Counted from the first letter of the stretch, positions 44,223 through 54,467 are shown. The stretch: DNA of 64,000 bases from Burkholderia sp. WSM2232 (GCF_000472545.1 NZ_AWZV01000010.1:1-64000); one strand, 5' to 3'. Program-made: numbers and translations. Notes: generated by a model not told the origin, from the sequence alone.

Positions 44223-45203
44223 ATGAGCCGAGGTTTGCGATTTGCCGCAATCGCGCGGCGCACGGCCTGGCAGGCGCTACCCACGGTGCTCGGCATCGTG
44301 GTACTGAATTTCCTGCTGTTAAAGCTGATGCCCGGCGATGCGGCCGACGTGCTTGCCGGCGAAGCGGGTTCCGCCACGGTGGAGACCATGCAGGTGCTGC
44401 GCGCGAAGTTCGGTCTCGATCAGCCGGTGCTGCATCAGCTCTGGTCCTATCTGGTGCATCTGTCGCACTTCAGCCTCGGCTATTCGCCGCGTTACGACAT
44501 GCCGGTCATGCAACTGATCCTGTCGCGCCTGCCCAATACGTTGCTGCTGATGGGCGCCGCGCTGTCGTTCGCGATCGCGCTGGGTGTCGTGCTCGGCACG
44601 GTGATGGCGCATTGGGCCGGCAAATGGCCGGACCGCGTGCTCTCGGTGCTGGCGCTGCTGTTCTATTCGACGCCGGGCTTCTGGATCGGCCTGCTCGCGA
44701 TCGTGCTGTTCTCGGTGCACCTCGGCTGGCTGCCAAGCGGCGGCAATGTCACGCTCGGCGTGCAACTACACGGCTTCGCGTATTTCGCCGACGCATTCAG
44801 GCACGTGCTGCTGCCGGCCGCGACGCTGTCGACCTTTTTCGTGGCGATCTACGCCCGGCTCACGCGCGCGGCGATGCTGGAGGTGCAGCGCCAGGACTTC
44901 GTGCGCACCGCGCAGGCAAAAGGCCTGCATCCGTTGCAGGTCACGGTGCGTCACGTGCTGCGCAATGCGCTGATTCCGCTTACGACCATCGTCGGCATTC
45001 ATTTCGGCACGCTCCTCGGCGGCGCGGCCGTCACCGAAACGGTGTTCAGCTGGCCAGGGCTCGGCCGCCTCGCGCTGGACGCGGTGATGGCGCGCGACTT
45101 CAGCGTACTGCTCGGGGTACTGCTGCTGTCGTCGATGCTGGTGATCCTTGCGAATCTGCTGGTCGACCTGCTGCAGGCATGGCTCGATCCGCGCATTGGA
45201 TGA
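44223..45203 (+). CDS. ABC transporter permease (DppB-like)
   Basis: 326 residues, six membrane segments, with the EAA-type loop (VRTAQAKGLHPLQVTVRHVLRNA, in parts) and the DppB-family N-terminal region (VLGIVVLNFLLLKLMPGDAA). Starts 11 bp after the binding-protein gene. Forms the membrane channel together with the next gene product. Confidence 0.93.
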   Translation: MSRGLRFAAIARRTAWQALPTVLGIVVLNFLLLKLMPGDAADVLAGEAGSATVETMQVLRAKFGLDQPVLHQLWSYLVHLSHFSLGYSPRYDMPVMQLILSRLPNTLLLMGAALSFAIALGVVLGTVMAHWAGKWPDRVLSVLALLFYSTPGFWIGLLAIVLFSVHLGWLPSGGNVTLGVQLHGFAYFADAFRHVLLPAATLSTFFVAIYARLTRAAMLEVQRQDFVRTAQAKGLHPLQVTVRHVLRNALIPLTTIVGIHFGTLLGGAAVTETVFSWPGLGRLALDAVMARDFSVLLGVLLLSSMLVILANLLVDLLQAWLDPRIG

Positions 45204-45236
45204 GCGTTCGTGCAGGTTTCTTCAAAGAGAAATGAC

Positions 45237-46217
45237 ATGGCTTCCGACTCTTCGAATCTGATTTCGCCGCCCCGTGAGCCGCGCACCTCGGCATGGCGGC
45301 GCCAGTTGGGCGGCGCGCTGTTCGGTGCACGCCGTGGCAGTACCGCGCGTGCCGCGGCCGATGCTTCAGCGCGCCGGGCCGGAGGCGGCGCATGGCGCAC
45401 GTTGCTGCGCAATCCGTCTGCGGTGGCCGGGCTGGTGCTGCTCGCAGCCTTCATCGCGCTTTCGCTTGCCGCAGGGCACCTGTTTCCCGGCGATCCGCTC
45501 GACATGGTGGCCGCGCCGTTCGAATGGCCCGGCACCGATGCGCAATACCGGCTCGGCACGGATTCGTTGGGACGCGACGTTGCGGCGGGCATCGCGCACG
45601 GTGCCCGCGTGTCCCTGCTGATCGGCGCCAGTGCGGCCGGCATCGGTCTCGTGATCGGCACGCTGGTGGGCGCAGTGGGGGGCTATTTCGGCGGCGTGGT
45701 CGACGATGTCCTCGTGCGCATCACCGAACTATTCCAGACGGTGCCGGCTTTCCTGCTCGTCATCGTGATCGTCGCCATTGGTCATCCCAGCGTGACCACG
45801 ATCGCGCTGGCCATCGGCATCGCGTCGTGGCCCACGGTGGCGCGCATCGTGCGCGCGGAGTTCCGCAGCCTGCGCCGCTCCGACTTCGTGCAGGCAGCGC
45901 GCAGCCAGGGCTTCGGTAACGCGCGCATCATTTTCGGCGAGATCCTGCCGAACGCATTGCCGCCGGTCATCGTCACCGCGTCGGTGATGGTGGCGAGCGC
46001 GATCCTGATCGAATCGTCGCTGTCGTTCCTCGGCATGGGCGATCCGAACGTGGTGAGCTGGGGCGCGATGATCGGGGCAGGGCGCGATTCTCTGCGCACG
46101 GCCTGGTATCTGACCGCGGTGCCCGGCGCGGCGATTGTGCTGGCCGTGCTTGCGCTGAACCTTCTCGGCGACGGCCTGAACGACGCCCTCAACCCGCGCC
46201 TGCGCGAACGAGCCTGA
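45237..46217 (+). CDS. ABC transporter permease (DppC-like)
   Basis: 326 residues from ATG 45237; an in-frame upstream start at 45210 is also possible. OppC-type N-terminal segment (LLRNPSAVAGLVLLAAFIAL), then the permease core (LGTDSLGRDVAAGIAHGARVSLLIG, in parts). The first 60 residues are a poorly conserved, charged extension. Confidence 0.92.
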   Translation: MASDSSNLISPPREPRTSAWRRQLGGALFGARRGSTARAAADASARRAGGGAWRTLLRNPSAVAGLVLLAAFIALSLAAGHLFPGDPLDMVAAPFEWPGTDAQYRLGTDSLGRDVAAGIAHGARVSLLIGASAAGIGLVIGTLVGAVGGYFGGVVDDVLVRITELFQTVPAFLLVIVIVAIGHPSVTTIALAIGIASWPTVARIVRAEFRSLRRSDFVQAARSQGFGNARIIFGEILPNALPPVIVTASVMVASAILIESSLSFLGMGDPNVVSWGAMIGAGRDSLRTAWYLTAVPGAAIVLAVLALNLLGDGLNDALNPRLRERA

Positions 46218-46264
46218 CCTAAGCGCGCAAGCTGCGCGGCAAGCAACCAAGCGAGGAAACCACG

Positions 46265-47965
46265 GTGGCCAATCTGCTCGAAGTACGCGATCTGCGCGTG
46301 AATTTCGGCGCGCACCAGGCGGTGCGCGGCCTGAGTTTCGATATCGCGCAAGGCGAGACGCTTGCGCTCGTCGGCGAATCGGGCTGCGGCAAGTCCGCGA
46401 CGGCGCTCGCCCTCATGCGTCTTGTCCCCGCGCCGGGACGGGTGAGCGGAAGTGTGCGCTTCGACGGGCGGGAGCTGCTCGATCTGACGCCGCGGGAAGT
46501 GCGAGAAATGCGCGGGCAGCATATGTCGATGATCTTTCAGGAGCCGATGACATCGCTCAATCCAGTGCTTGCGGTCGGTGCGCAGATTGTCGAGACGTTG
46601 CGTCGTCACGAGCGTCTGTCGAAACAGGCGGCATGGCGGCGCGCGGTCGAACTGCTCGAACTCGTGCAGATTCCCGAGCCGCAACGGCGCGTGTTCGACT
46701 ATCCGCACGAATTGTCGGGCGGCCAGCGCCAGCGCGTGATGATCGCGATGGCCGTGGCTTGCCGTCCGCGTCTGCTGATTGCCGACGAGCCGACTACGGC
46801 GCTCGACCTGACGATCCAGGCGCATATTCTCGAACTGCTCGACGGCCTGCGGCGAGAACTGGCGATGTCCTTGCTGCTCATCACGCATGATCTCGGCGTG
46901 GTCGCGCAGCATGCGGACCGCGTCGCGGTCATGCTGGCCGGCGAGAAGGTGGAGGACGCACCCGTCGCCCGGCTCTTCACGCAACCGCAGCATGCTTATA
47001 CGCGGGGGCTCCTCGGTGCGTCGCTGAACCTCGCGGACGATCTGCACTATCGGGGCTGGAAACTGCCGGAAATCCGCCATGGTCTCGGCGAGGACGGCAA
47101 GCCCTCGTTCGCGGTGGTGCCGCGCTCTGTGCGCACGGAGCCTCGCGCTGCGCCTTCCGATGGCGGCTTGGACACACCGCTGCTCGACGTGCGCGACCTC
47201 CGTGTGGAGTACCCGCAGCGGCGCGGCCACGCCGCTTTGCCGGCGGTGGCCGGCGTTTCGTTTTCGATCGCGCCGGGCGAAACGGTGGGCCTCGTCGGCG
47301 AGTCTGGTTGCGGCAAGTCCTCACTGTCCAAAGCAATAGTGCGGCTCGTTCCCGCAGCCGCAGGCGAGATTCGTCTGCGCGGCACCGATCTGGTCGCGCT
47401 CGGCGAACGCGACTTGCGGCCGTTGCGGCGTCATGTGCAAATGGTGTTTCAGGACCCGTATGCGTCGCTCAATCCGCGTCGCACGGTGGCCGAAATACTC
47501 GACACGGTGCTGGTGGTCAACCGGATCGGCACGGCACAACAGCGCCGCGCGCGGATTGCCGCGATGCTCGACCGAGTGGGCTTGCCGGCCAGCGCACTCG
47601 GCCGCTATCCGCACGAGTTCTCCGGCGGACAGCGCCAGCGCATCGGCATTGCGCGCGCACTCGTGCTGGAGCCCGATCTGCTGATCTGCGACGAACCGGT
47701 GTCGGCGCTCGACGTGTCGATTCAGGCGCAAATCCTGAACCTTCTCGTCGACCTGAAACGCGAACTCGGCCTTGCTTATCTCTTCATCTCGCACGATCTG
47801 TCGGTGGTGCGCTATATCGCCGACCGCGTGCACGTGATGCAGGCCGGACGCATCGTCGAAAGCGGCGATCACCGCGATATCTGGCGCGCGCCGCAGCATC
47901 CCTACACACGCACGTTGCTCGACGCGATTCCCGGCCGCAGCTTCGAGAACGCGCAAGCGGCGTGA
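46265..47965 (+). CDS. Fused dipeptide-type ABC ATPase (DppD-DppF in one chain)
   Basis: 566 residues from GTG 46265 (GAGGAAA upstream). Two complete ATPase domains: the first with [14 protein letters not shown] and [13 protein letters not shown], the second with [14 protein letters not shown] and [12 protein letters not shown]. Both Walker B motifs are intact ([18 protein letters not shown]). Oligopeptide C-terminal motifs follow each domain ([24 protein letters not shown]). It energises the peptide-type transporter. Confidence 0.94.
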   Translation: MANLLEVRDLRVNFGAHQAVRGLSFDIAQGETLALVGESGCGKSATALALMRLVPAPGRVSGSVRFDGRELLDLTPREVREMRGQHMSMIFQEPMTSLNPVLAVGAQIVETLRRHERLSKQAAWRRAVELLELVQIPEPQRRVFDYPHELSGGQRQRVMIAMAVACRPRLLIADEPTTALDLTIQAHILELLDGLRRELAMSLLLITHDLGVVAQHADRVAVMLAGEKVEDAPVARLFTQPQHAYTRGLLGASLNLADDLHYRGWKLPEIRHGLGEDGKPSFAVVPRSVRTEPRAAPSDGGLDTPLLDVRDLRVEYPQRRGHAALPAVAGVSFSIAPGETVGLVGESGCGKSSLSKAIVRLVPAAAGEIRLRGTDLVALGERDLRPLRRHVQMVFQDPYASLNPRRTVAEILDTVLVVNRIGTAQQRRARIAAMLDRVGLPASALGRYPHEFSGGQRQRIGIARALVLEPDLLICDEPVSALDVSIQAQILNLLVDLKRELGLAYLFISHDLSVVRYIADRVHVMQAGRIVESGDHRDIWRAPQHPYTRTLLDAIPGRSFENAQAA

Positions 47966-48072
47966 AACGGCCGCGCCGCGCGCCGGCTTGCCGTGGTTTG
48001 TGGCGGCCTGGCGCGTGTTGCGGTGTGTCGCGGCGCGCAGCGCTGCAACGCGCGCCGTTTTCCGGTGAGACC

Positions 48073-48942
48073 TTACTCGTTGCCGAAATACGCCGGCAAG
48101 CGGAATCCGTCGTAGAAGTGATTGCCCCGAATCGCCCGCTGAAATTCGGCTGACTGATAGGCCTCGACGATGTCCCGCGTCTGCCTGGCATTGCGGTTCG
48201 CCGCTTTCACCACGACCTGGTTGATGTAAGGCGGCGCCATCTGTTCGAGTGCAAGCGCATCGGTCAGCTTGTGGCCGCTGAAAATCGCGAAGTTGCCCTG
48301 GATCGCCGCGTAGTCGACGTCCTCCAGTGCGCGCGGAGCCTGCGCCGATTCGAGCGGAACGATCTTGATACCGGCCGGATTGGCGATCACGTCGTGCTCG
48401 GTCACGTCGACCGGATTGGGGTTCGGCCTGATCTTTATCCAGCCGATCCGCTGCAGGATCTTGAGCGCGCGTTCGAGATTGACGGGATCGTTAGGTACCG
48501 CGACGCGGGCGCCCGGCTTCACCTCGGCAAGCGAGCGGTGGCGCGTCGAGTAGAGTCCCATGGGCGGCGTTGGCACCTGCACCACGCCGACGAGGTCGGT
48601 GCCGTTGCGATCGTTGTAAGACTTCAGGTAGACCTCGTGCTGCATCACGTCGGCGACGATGTCCCCGCGATAGACCGCCTGGTTCGCTTCGAGACCGGTG
48701 CTGAACTCGACGTATCTGACGGTGTAGCCTTTCCTGCGCAATTGCGGCTCGACCCCGGCTTTGAACTCTTCGGCGTAGGGCCCGGGAACGAAACCTAGCC
48801 GCAGTTCGCGCGCCGCAGCGTTGTTGTCTGCGGCCGCGGCATCGAGAGCGGGTGCGCTGCTCAAGCTGGCAAGCAGGAGCGCGACAAGCGCTGCGCGCGC
48901 GAGCCGCAGCAGCAGGGGAGTAGGAGAGAGGGGTTTCATCAT
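48073..48942 (-). CDS. MetQ/NlpA-family substrate-binding protein, orphan
   Basis: 289 residues with a signal peptide (about 36 residues, ALLLASLSSAPALDA region). There is no lipobox Cys, so it should be soluble in the periplasm rather than a lipoprotein. NlpA fold: LRLGFVPGPYAEEFKAGVEP and VAVPNDPVNLERALKILQ. Relatives bind methionine or analogues. The cognate MetN/MetI genes are not adjacent. It is convergent with the ABC ATPase gene. Confidence 0.85.
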   Translation of the reverse strand: MMKPLSPTPLLLRLARAALVALLLASLSSAPALDAAAADNNAAARELRLGFVPGPYAEEFKAGVEPQLRRKGYTVRYVEFSTGLEANQAVYRGDIVADVMQHEVYLKSYNDRNGTDLVGVVQVPTPPMGLYSTRHRSLAEVKPGARVAVPNDPVNLERALKILQRIGWIKIRPNPNPVDVTEHDVIANPAGIKIVPLESAQAPRALEDVDYAAIQGNFAIFSGHKLTDALALEQMAPPYINQVVVKAANRNARQTRDIVEAYQSAEFQRAIRGNHFYDGFRLPAYFGNE

Positions 48943-48971
48943 GGCGGTGGCGTTCGAAAGAGTGGAGGAGG

Positions 48972-49163
48972 CTAGCGCTGTTGCGGCAAGGTCTCGTCAT
49001 GCCGCGGTGGGGTCGAGCGTACGAGGCGTCTGAAGAACGGATGCTCCGGGTCGTCAAAACCCGGCGTGGACAAATGCCCGGTCGTCGGGCCGCCGGACAT
49101 CATCGCGCCGAGCGTCAGAGTCGAGGCCTTGATGCCGCTGCGGCCGAGTTGTCTGTATTCCAT
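48972..49163 (-). pseudogene. Aldo/keto reductase, N-terminal remnant
   Basis: 63 codons. The first 29 residues (MEYRQLGRSGIKASTLTLGAMMSGG) match the start of aldo/keto reductases of the YajO/Tas type, but the catalytic Asp/Tyr/Lys/His region is missing and the remaining 34 residues do not fit the family. The full enzyme has about 320-350 residues. Likely a deletion relic next to the MetQ-like gene. Confidence 0.65.
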
Positions 49164-49301
49164 GTGAGTTCAGGTTCAGCAAGATTGGAGTGCGAAGCTT
49201 TTTTAACGTTGCAGGGCTGCGGGTGTGCCAGAGTCGGCTCATGTGTTTCACCATCGGCACCTCCATGGGAGTAGGCGGACGGCGCGAGAACGTCGCTGCG
49301 G

Positions 49302-50510
49302 CTAGGCGCGCAGGCCGGCTTCGCGCAATAAGGGCAGCACGCGTGCGCCGAAGAACTCGAGGTCCGGCTGAAAATCGAAAAAGCTCAACTGCACGCCGTC
49401 GACTCCGGCTCGATGAAGCCGCACGATGTAATCGGCAATCTGCTGGGGCGAGCCGACAATCGAAATGTTGCCGCCCACCGCGCGCGCGGCTGCCTGATTG
49501 CGTTGCTCGGCGTTGCCTCGCCACGCATGTGCGTCGCTTTCGAAGCGATGAAAGCTTCCCTCGTCGCCATGCGCGACGATCGCTTCGCGATAGGCCAGTG
49601 CTTCGGCCGCCGTTTCGCGGCAGATCACCATGGGGTTGATGAGCGTGCGTATCTTGCGGCCGTACTTTGCCGCGGCTGCCTTCACACGTGCCGTATGCGC
49701 GGGCAACGCGGCCAGCGCGGCTTCTATTTCCGGGCCGGCGGGACTTGTGATGAACACCACGTCCGAATAACGCGCAGCGAATTCGATTCCTGCCTCCGAG
49801 CCGGTTGCATTGACCAGCAGCGGGCGGCCGAATTGCGGCTTCGGCGTGACGAAAGCCTGGTTGAGCTTCCAGCTCGAGAGCAGCGGCGCGAAGCTGAAGT
49901 TCTCCGGTTGCGCCCACAACTGCTGGACGGCGTCGAGAAACTCGCCCGCCAGCTCATAGCGGCGGTCGTGTTCGATGCGATGCCAGCCGAACATCTCATG
50001 TTCGATAGCGCGATGCCCGGTCACGACATTGATGCCCCAGCGGCCTTTCGAAATGTGGTCGAGCGTGGCGGAGAACTTCGCGAAGTGCAGCGGATGCCAC
50101 GGCCCATAGAGCACATGGCTCGTCGCGACAAGAATGATTCTTTCGGTGCACGCGGTCATTGCAGCGAGCGACATGAAGGAGTCGAGCGCCTCGCCGTTGA
50201 ACACGCCGCCGTAGCCGCCCTTCGGCAGCCACTGCGAAAGCGCGAACACCAGATCGAAGCCGAGGCTTTCCGCTTTCTGCACGAGTGCGAGGTTGTAGTC
50301 GAAGTTCCAGTCGGTCGTGCGCGGCAGCGTGGACGCGCTCCAACCGCCGGCCTGGATCGGCAGGAAGAGCCCGAGCATCAGTGGCTGCTGGAGCGCGCGC
50401 GCGACCGGACTGGCGGGGAACCCGGCAGGCGAGAGCACCGGCACGAATGGCGTTGCATTGGGCGACTGTGCCGACGCCTCGCGGTGGGTGGCAAAAGTGG
50501 CTTCGGTCAT
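49302..50510 (-). CDS. LLM-class flavin monooxygenase (SfnG/RutA-like)
   Basis: 402 residues from ATG 50510 (later part of a longer frame). Bacterial luciferase-like fold with TTDWNFDYNLALVQKAE, GYGGVFNGEALDSF, and SKGRWGINVVTG. This arrangement matches the SfnG/RutA group, whose members cleave dimethylsulfone or uracil. The first 40 residues are low complexity and the true start could be later. It is encoded opposite to the other monooxygenases and faces the second binding-protein gene. Confidence 0.88.
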   Translation of the reverse strand: MTEATFATHREASAQSPNATPFVPVLSPAGFPASPVARALQQPLMLGLFLPIQAGGWSASTLPRTTDWNFDYNLALVQKAESLGFDLVFALSQWLPKGGYGGVFNGEALDSFMSLAAMTACTERIILVATSHVLYGPWHPLHFAKFSATLDHISKGRWGINVVTGHRAIEHEMFGWHRIEHDRRYELAGEFLDAVQQLWAQPENFSFAPLLSSWKLNQAFVTPKPQFGRPLLVNATGSEAGIEFAARYSDVVFITSPAGPEIEAALAALPAHTARVKAAAAKYGRKIRTLINPMVICRETAAEALAYREAIVAHGDEGSFHRFESDAHAWRGNAEQRNQAAARAVGGNISIVGSPQQIADYIVRLHRAGVDGVQLSFFDFQPDLEFFGARVLPLLREAGLRA

Positions 50511-50932
50511 GGATTCTGGTCGATCGCTTGATGTTCTAACGTACGGGCCGGGCGAGCATCGCGCGGGCCATGGCTGAGACATGATCCACAGTCACGAGCG
50601 CAGCGGCGCTGCCGCCACGATTCGGGAAAGCGCACCGAAGGCCCGAAAAAGCGGTTTTGCCGGACATATCCGACGTTGTGACAGACAAAGTTCAGGGTCC
50701 GGCGTCGCATTCAGGAGAGTGCGCCGCAAGCCCGGAAAACTTACCGGCATACCGTCCTGTCGGACAACGAACAATAATTTCTATCCTTATTTGCGAGCCG
50801 CACCTGCCCCGGGGGAAATGACGCAGCGGCGTAAGCAAAGCAGAATCGCTTGGTTCGCTCGCGCGCAGCGGCTGGCTATGCTGTGCAGCGTATTGGCCTC
50901 GTCCACTCGCCGATCAATCCGACGACTTACAC
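50511..50932. other. Divergent intergenic region, no gene seen
   Basis: About 420 bp between the SfnG-like gene and the small ORF at 50933. It must hold promoters for both directions. No recognised operator; the long + strand frame that crosses it is an upstream extension of the binding-protein frame without a start that makes sense. Confidence 0.35.
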
Positions 50933-51022
50933 ATGACCACGTTCAACGAGTATCTGGTGCAAAAGCGCGCCGCCTGGCTCGCCAAACGCGAAGCTGCGCG
51001 CAACGATCAAGGACAACAATGA
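50933..51022 (+). CDS. Putative 29-aa leader peptide coupled to the binding-protein gene
   Basis: ATG 50933, 29 codons (MTTFNEYLVQKRAAWLAKRE and a short polar tail), stop TGA at 51020-51022. The stop overlaps the ATG of the next gene at 51019 (ATGA), so its translation would couple to the transporter gene. The start resembles the N-terminus of some OsmC-family proteins, so it might also be a remnant. Ribosome site before 50933 is weak. Confidence 0.45.
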   Translation: MTTFNEYLVQKRAAWLAKREAARNDQGQQ

Positions 51023-52608
51023 AACCGACTCATGGGGCACACGCAGCGAGGCTTGCCGCGCTGCTGGCGAGCGCATGGCTTGCCATTGCGGCTGCGGGCG
51101 TTCGCGCGGCGCCCGAGCACGGCGGAACGCTCACCTGGCTGGTCACGCCGGAGCCCGCTTCCATTGTTCCGCTCACCACGACCGCCGGGGGCAATGCCGA
51201 AATCGGCCCCAAGATAGTGGAAGGTCTTCTGACCTACGACGCGAACCTGAACCCGAAGCCCTTGCTCGCAACCTCATGGGTGGTCAGCGCAGACGGTCTG
51301 CAATACCGCTTCAATCTGCGTCATGGTGTGAAGTGGCATGACGGCAAACCCTTCACGTCCGCCGACGTGGCGTTTTCGATCCTGACGCTCAAGCAGGTGC
51401 ATCCGCGTGGGCGCAGCACGTTTGCCAACGTAACCGACGTGAAAACGCCGGACCCGTACACCGCGATCATCGAGCTTTCGCGTCCCGCGCCGTTCTTGCT
51501 CACTGCGCTCGCAGGCACCGAGTCGCCGATCATTCCGAAGCACCTTTACGAAGGCACCGACATCGCGGCGAGTGCGTACAACAGCGCACCTGTCGGTACG
51601 GGTCCGTTCGTGTTCAGGTCGTTCGTGCACGGCAGCAACATCGTGCTCGAGCGCAACCCGGACTATTGGGACAAACCAAAACCGTACATCGACAAGATCG
51701 TCATACGCTTCCTGCCGGACGGCGCGGCGCGCGCCGCGGCACTCGAGTCGGGCGCCGCCAATCTGGGCGATCAGGCTATCCCGCTGTCGGATGTGAAGCG
51801 CTTCGGCGCGCTGCCTAACTTCAATGTGGATACAACTAACTGGGCATACAACAGCAACCATCAGCAGTTGATATTCAATCTCGACACTCCCGTACTGAAA
51901 GACAAAACGGTGCGCAAGGCGATCTCACAGGCGCTCGACGTCTACGCGCTGAACCGGGTGGTCTGGTACGGCTACGGTCAGGTGTCGGCGGCCGCGATAG
52001 GCACCGCCAACGCGAAATATCACAACGCCGACATTCACTACTTTCCGTACGACGTCGCACAGGCGAACGCCGCGCTGGACGCAGCAGGCTACAGGCGCGG
52101 TGCGGACGGCAAGCGCTTCAGACTGCGCCTGCTCTTCAACCCGTTCCAGGACCCGCGGGCGGCAGACTTCGTGCGCCAGTCGCTCGCGCGGATCGGCATC
52201 GACGGCGAGATCGAAAGCTACGACTTCGCCACCTACGTGAAGAAGGCCTATACGGACCGCGCGTTCGACATCACGCTCGAAGCGCTGTCCAACACGTTCG
52301 ACCCGACCGTGGGCGTGCAGCGGGTGTTCTGGTCCAAGAACTTCAGGATCGGTCTGCCGTTCTCGAACGCGGCACACTACTCGAACCCCGAGGTCGACCG
52401 TCTGCTCGAGGCCGCTTCCGTCGCGACCGACGACAAGCAACGCCGCCAGCTCTTCCTGCAGTTCCAGCAGATCGTGCACGACGATATTCCGTCGATCGAG
52501 TTCGGCGCGAATCCGAACATCACGATCTCGTCGAAGAAGGTGAAGAACTATGCGCCGGGCGGCGAGGGCATACGCGGCAGTTTCGCCGACCTGTATATCG
52601 AGCGCTGA
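51019..52608 (+). CDS. Peptide-type ABC transporter substrate-binding protein (SBP_bac_5), second paralogue
   Basis: 529 residues from ATG 51019, with a Sec signal peptide (about 32 residues, ending GVRA-APEH). SBP_bac_5 fold: NLRHGVKWHDGKPFTSADVAF, and HPRGRSTFANVT shared with the protein at 42604. The signal type differs (Sec versus Tat-like), so the N-termini were replaced or diverged after duplication. No permease or ATPase genes accompany it; it may use those at 44.2-48.0 kb. Confidence 0.9.
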   Translation: MKPTHGAHAARLAALLASAWLAIAAAGVRAAPEHGGTLTWLVTPEPASIVPLTTTAGGNAEIGPKIVEGLLTYDANLNPKPLLATSWVVSADGLQYRFNLRHGVKWHDGKPFTSADVAFSILTLKQVHPRGRSTFANVTDVKTPDPYTAIIELSRPAPFLLTALAGTESPIIPKHLYEGTDIAASAYNSAPVGTGPFVFRSFVHGSNIVLERNPDYWDKPKPYIDKIVIRFLPDGAARAAALESGAANLGDQAIPLSDVKRFGALPNFNVDTTNWAYNSNHQQLIFNLDTPVLKDKTVRKAISQALDVYALNRVVWYGYGQVSAAAIGTANAKYHNADIHYFPYDVAQANAALDAAGYRRGADGKRFRLRLLFNPFQDPRAADFVRQSLARIGIDGEIESYDFATYVKKAYTDRAFDITLEALSNTFDPTVGVQRVFWSKNFRIGLPFSNAAHYSNPEVDRLLEAASVATDDKQRRQLFLQFQQIVHDDIPSIEFGANPNITISSKKVKNYAPGGEGIRGSFADLYIER

Positions 52609-52752
52609 AGTGCACGAGACCGGCCCCGAACGTCAACGCACGATGCAGAGGCCGCGCAGTGACTGCGTTCTCGCCGCATCCGGTTGCGGGCTGCACGAGC
52701 GCCGCTTTCCCACGCTCTCTGAGCGCCACTGAACCGAATAGCAAACTACGAA

Positions 52753-53097
52753 ATGAGCCGCGACCTTCTGATCCTGCTGGAACCCGCATTCACCGACCCG
52801 CAACATCCCGGCGAGCGTTTCATCTGCCCCGACGGCGCGCCGATAGAAGGCTTGCTGGCGAGCGACCCTGCACGCGTCGCGCGACTCGACGTGCTGCGCG
52901 TGCCGTTCGAGCGCCCGCGCAAGGCGATGATCGACGTGCTGGACGAAGCGCATCAGGGCCTGCCTGTGCTCGTGCTCGGCGACGCGCAGGCCGCTCCAGC
53001 CGATGCGCAAACGCTCGGCGAGCGGCGCTTCGTCACGAATCCCCGGCGCATTCTCGATCTGCTTGCTGAGCGGCACGGCTTTCCAAAAGTACATTGA
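52753..53097 (+). CDS. DUF3088 family protein
   Basis: 114 residues from ATG 52753. DUF3088 pattern: RDLLILLEPAFTDPQHPGERFICPDGAPIEG (in parts), LDVLRVPFERPRKAMIDVL, QGLPVLVLGD and a C-terminal NPRRILDLLAERHGFP. The fold is glutathione S-transferase N-terminus/thioredoxin-like, but only one Cys of a possible CxxC is present (FICPDG). Function unknown. It ends next to the monooxygenase gene at 53118 and is likely co-transcribed. Confidence 0.82.
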   Translation: MSRDLLILLEPAFTDPQHPGERFICPDGAPIEGLLASDPARVARLDVLRVPFERPRKAMIDVLDEAHQGLPVLVLGDAQAAPADAQTLGERRFVTNPRRILDLLAERHGFPKVH

Positions 53098-53117
53098 GCG
53101 ACCCACAGGAGCCGCCG

Positions 53118-54467
53118 ATGAATCGCCCGCCTTCACGCGCCGTTGCGCGTCGTCTGCATCTGAACGTCAACATCCTGCACTCGGGGTTCGTGCCGTCCGC
53201 ATGGCGGCTCGAAGAAGCCGATCCGCTCGCCTTCGTCGACGTCGACCACTACGTGAACGTCGCGCGCATAGCCGAAGCCGGAAAGCTGGATGCTGTCTTT
53301 CTCGCCGACAACGCCGCGATTGTCGATCAGATCGACTTCCGCCCGATTACGGCGCTCGAGCCGACCGTTGTGCTCGCAAGCATCGCGGCGGCAACCAAGC
53401 ATATTGGCGTGATCGGCACCGCGTCGACGAGCTATAACGAGCCGTACAACATCGCACGCCGTTTCGCGACGCTCGATCACGTGAGCAGAGGACGCGCAGG
53501 CTGGAACGTCGTGACGACCGCCGATCTGCCGTCGGCACGCAACTTCGGTCGCACCGCGGTGCCGGATCACGCAGAGCGCTATGAGCGCGCCGCCGAATTC
53601 ACCGAGGTCGTCAAGGCGCTGTGGGACAGCTGGGAAGATGATGCGTTCGTCGGCAACAAGGCGCAGGGCCGTTTCGTGGACGCCGCCAAGGTGCATCCCA
53701 TCGGACATCGCGGCCGGCATTTCGACGTGCAGGGCGCATTGAACCTGCCGCGCCCGCCGCAAGGGCATCCCGTGGTCGTGCAGGCGGGCGGCTCGCCTGA
53801 CGGCCGCGAGCTTGCAGCGCGCCATGCCGAGGCGGTGTTTTCGGCGTCGCAATCGGTCGAGGAATCGGCCGCTTACCGGCGCGAGCTGAATCAGCGCGCG
53901 GCCGCGTACGGCCGCGCGGGCGTCAAGGTGCTCGCGGGGCTCACCACCATCATCGGTGCGACAGAGCGCGAGGCACTGCGCCGGCGCGACGAACTCGTCG
54001 AACAGATCCCGTGGGACTACAGCCTCCGGCGGCTCGCCGGCACGCTCGGCGTCGAGGTCGAGCGGCTCCATCTGGACGCGCGTTTGCCTGACGATCTCGC
54101 GTTGCCCGGCGGCGGCAACGGCAACCATACGTTCTTCCACGCGACGCTTGCGCAGGCGCGTCGTCACGGCCATACGGTGCGCGAGCTGATACGCGCGCTG
54201 GCGGGCGGCACAGGGCACCGCGTAGTGGTGGGCACACCGGAGCAGATTGCTGACGATATCCAGCGCTGGTTCGACGGCGAAGCGGCCGACGGCTTCAACC
54301 TGATGCCCGACGCACTGCCTCACGGCCTGCGCGATTTCGTCGAAGGCGTGGTGCCGATACTGCAAAAGCGCGGCATTTTCCGTGCCGACTACGAGGGCAC
54401 GACCCTGCGCGAACACCTCGGCCTCGCGCGTCCGGTCAATCCGCAGCGTTGGCGAGCGCGCGCGTGA
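53118..54467 (+). CDS. LLM-class flavin monooxygenase (NtaA/SnaA/DszA family)
   Basis: 449 residues from ATG 53118 (AGGAG 6 nt upstream). NtaA-type: LNVNILHSGFVPSAWR, LDAVFLADNAAI, FRPITALEPTVVLASIAAAT, WNVVTTA. More distant from the other two NtaA-type proteins here than they are from each other. It follows the DUF3088 gene by 20 bp and precedes the third enzyme by 44 bp. Confidence 0.93.
   Translation: MNRPPSRAVARRLHLNVNILHSGFVPSAWRLEEADPLAFVDVDHYVNVARIAEAGKLDAVFLADNAAIVDQIDFRPITALEPTVVLASIAAATKHIGVIGTASTSYNEPYNIARRFATLDHVSRGRAGWNVVTTADLPSARNFGRTAVPDHAERYERAAEFTEVVKALWDSWEDDAFVGNKAQGRFVDAAKVHPIGHRGRHFDVQGALNLPRPPQGHPVVVQAGGSPDGRELAARHAEAVFSASQSVEESAAYRRELNQRAAAYGRAGVKVLAGLTTIIGATEREALRRRDELVEQIPWDYSLRRLAGTLGVEVERLHLDARLPDDLALPGGGNGNHTFFHATLAQARRHGHTVRELIRALAGGTGHRVVVGTPEQIADDIQRWFDGEAADGFNLMPDALPHGLRDFVEGVVPILQKRGIFRADYEGTTLREHLGLARPVNPQRWRARA

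Noticed and set aside
47966..48072. GC-rich inverted sequence between convergent ABC ATPase and MetQ-like genes as a bidirectional terminator
   Set aside because: The near-complementary ends (GAAACGG... and ...CCGTTTTC) are about 90 bp apart with imperfect pairing, so I could not support a defined hairpin.
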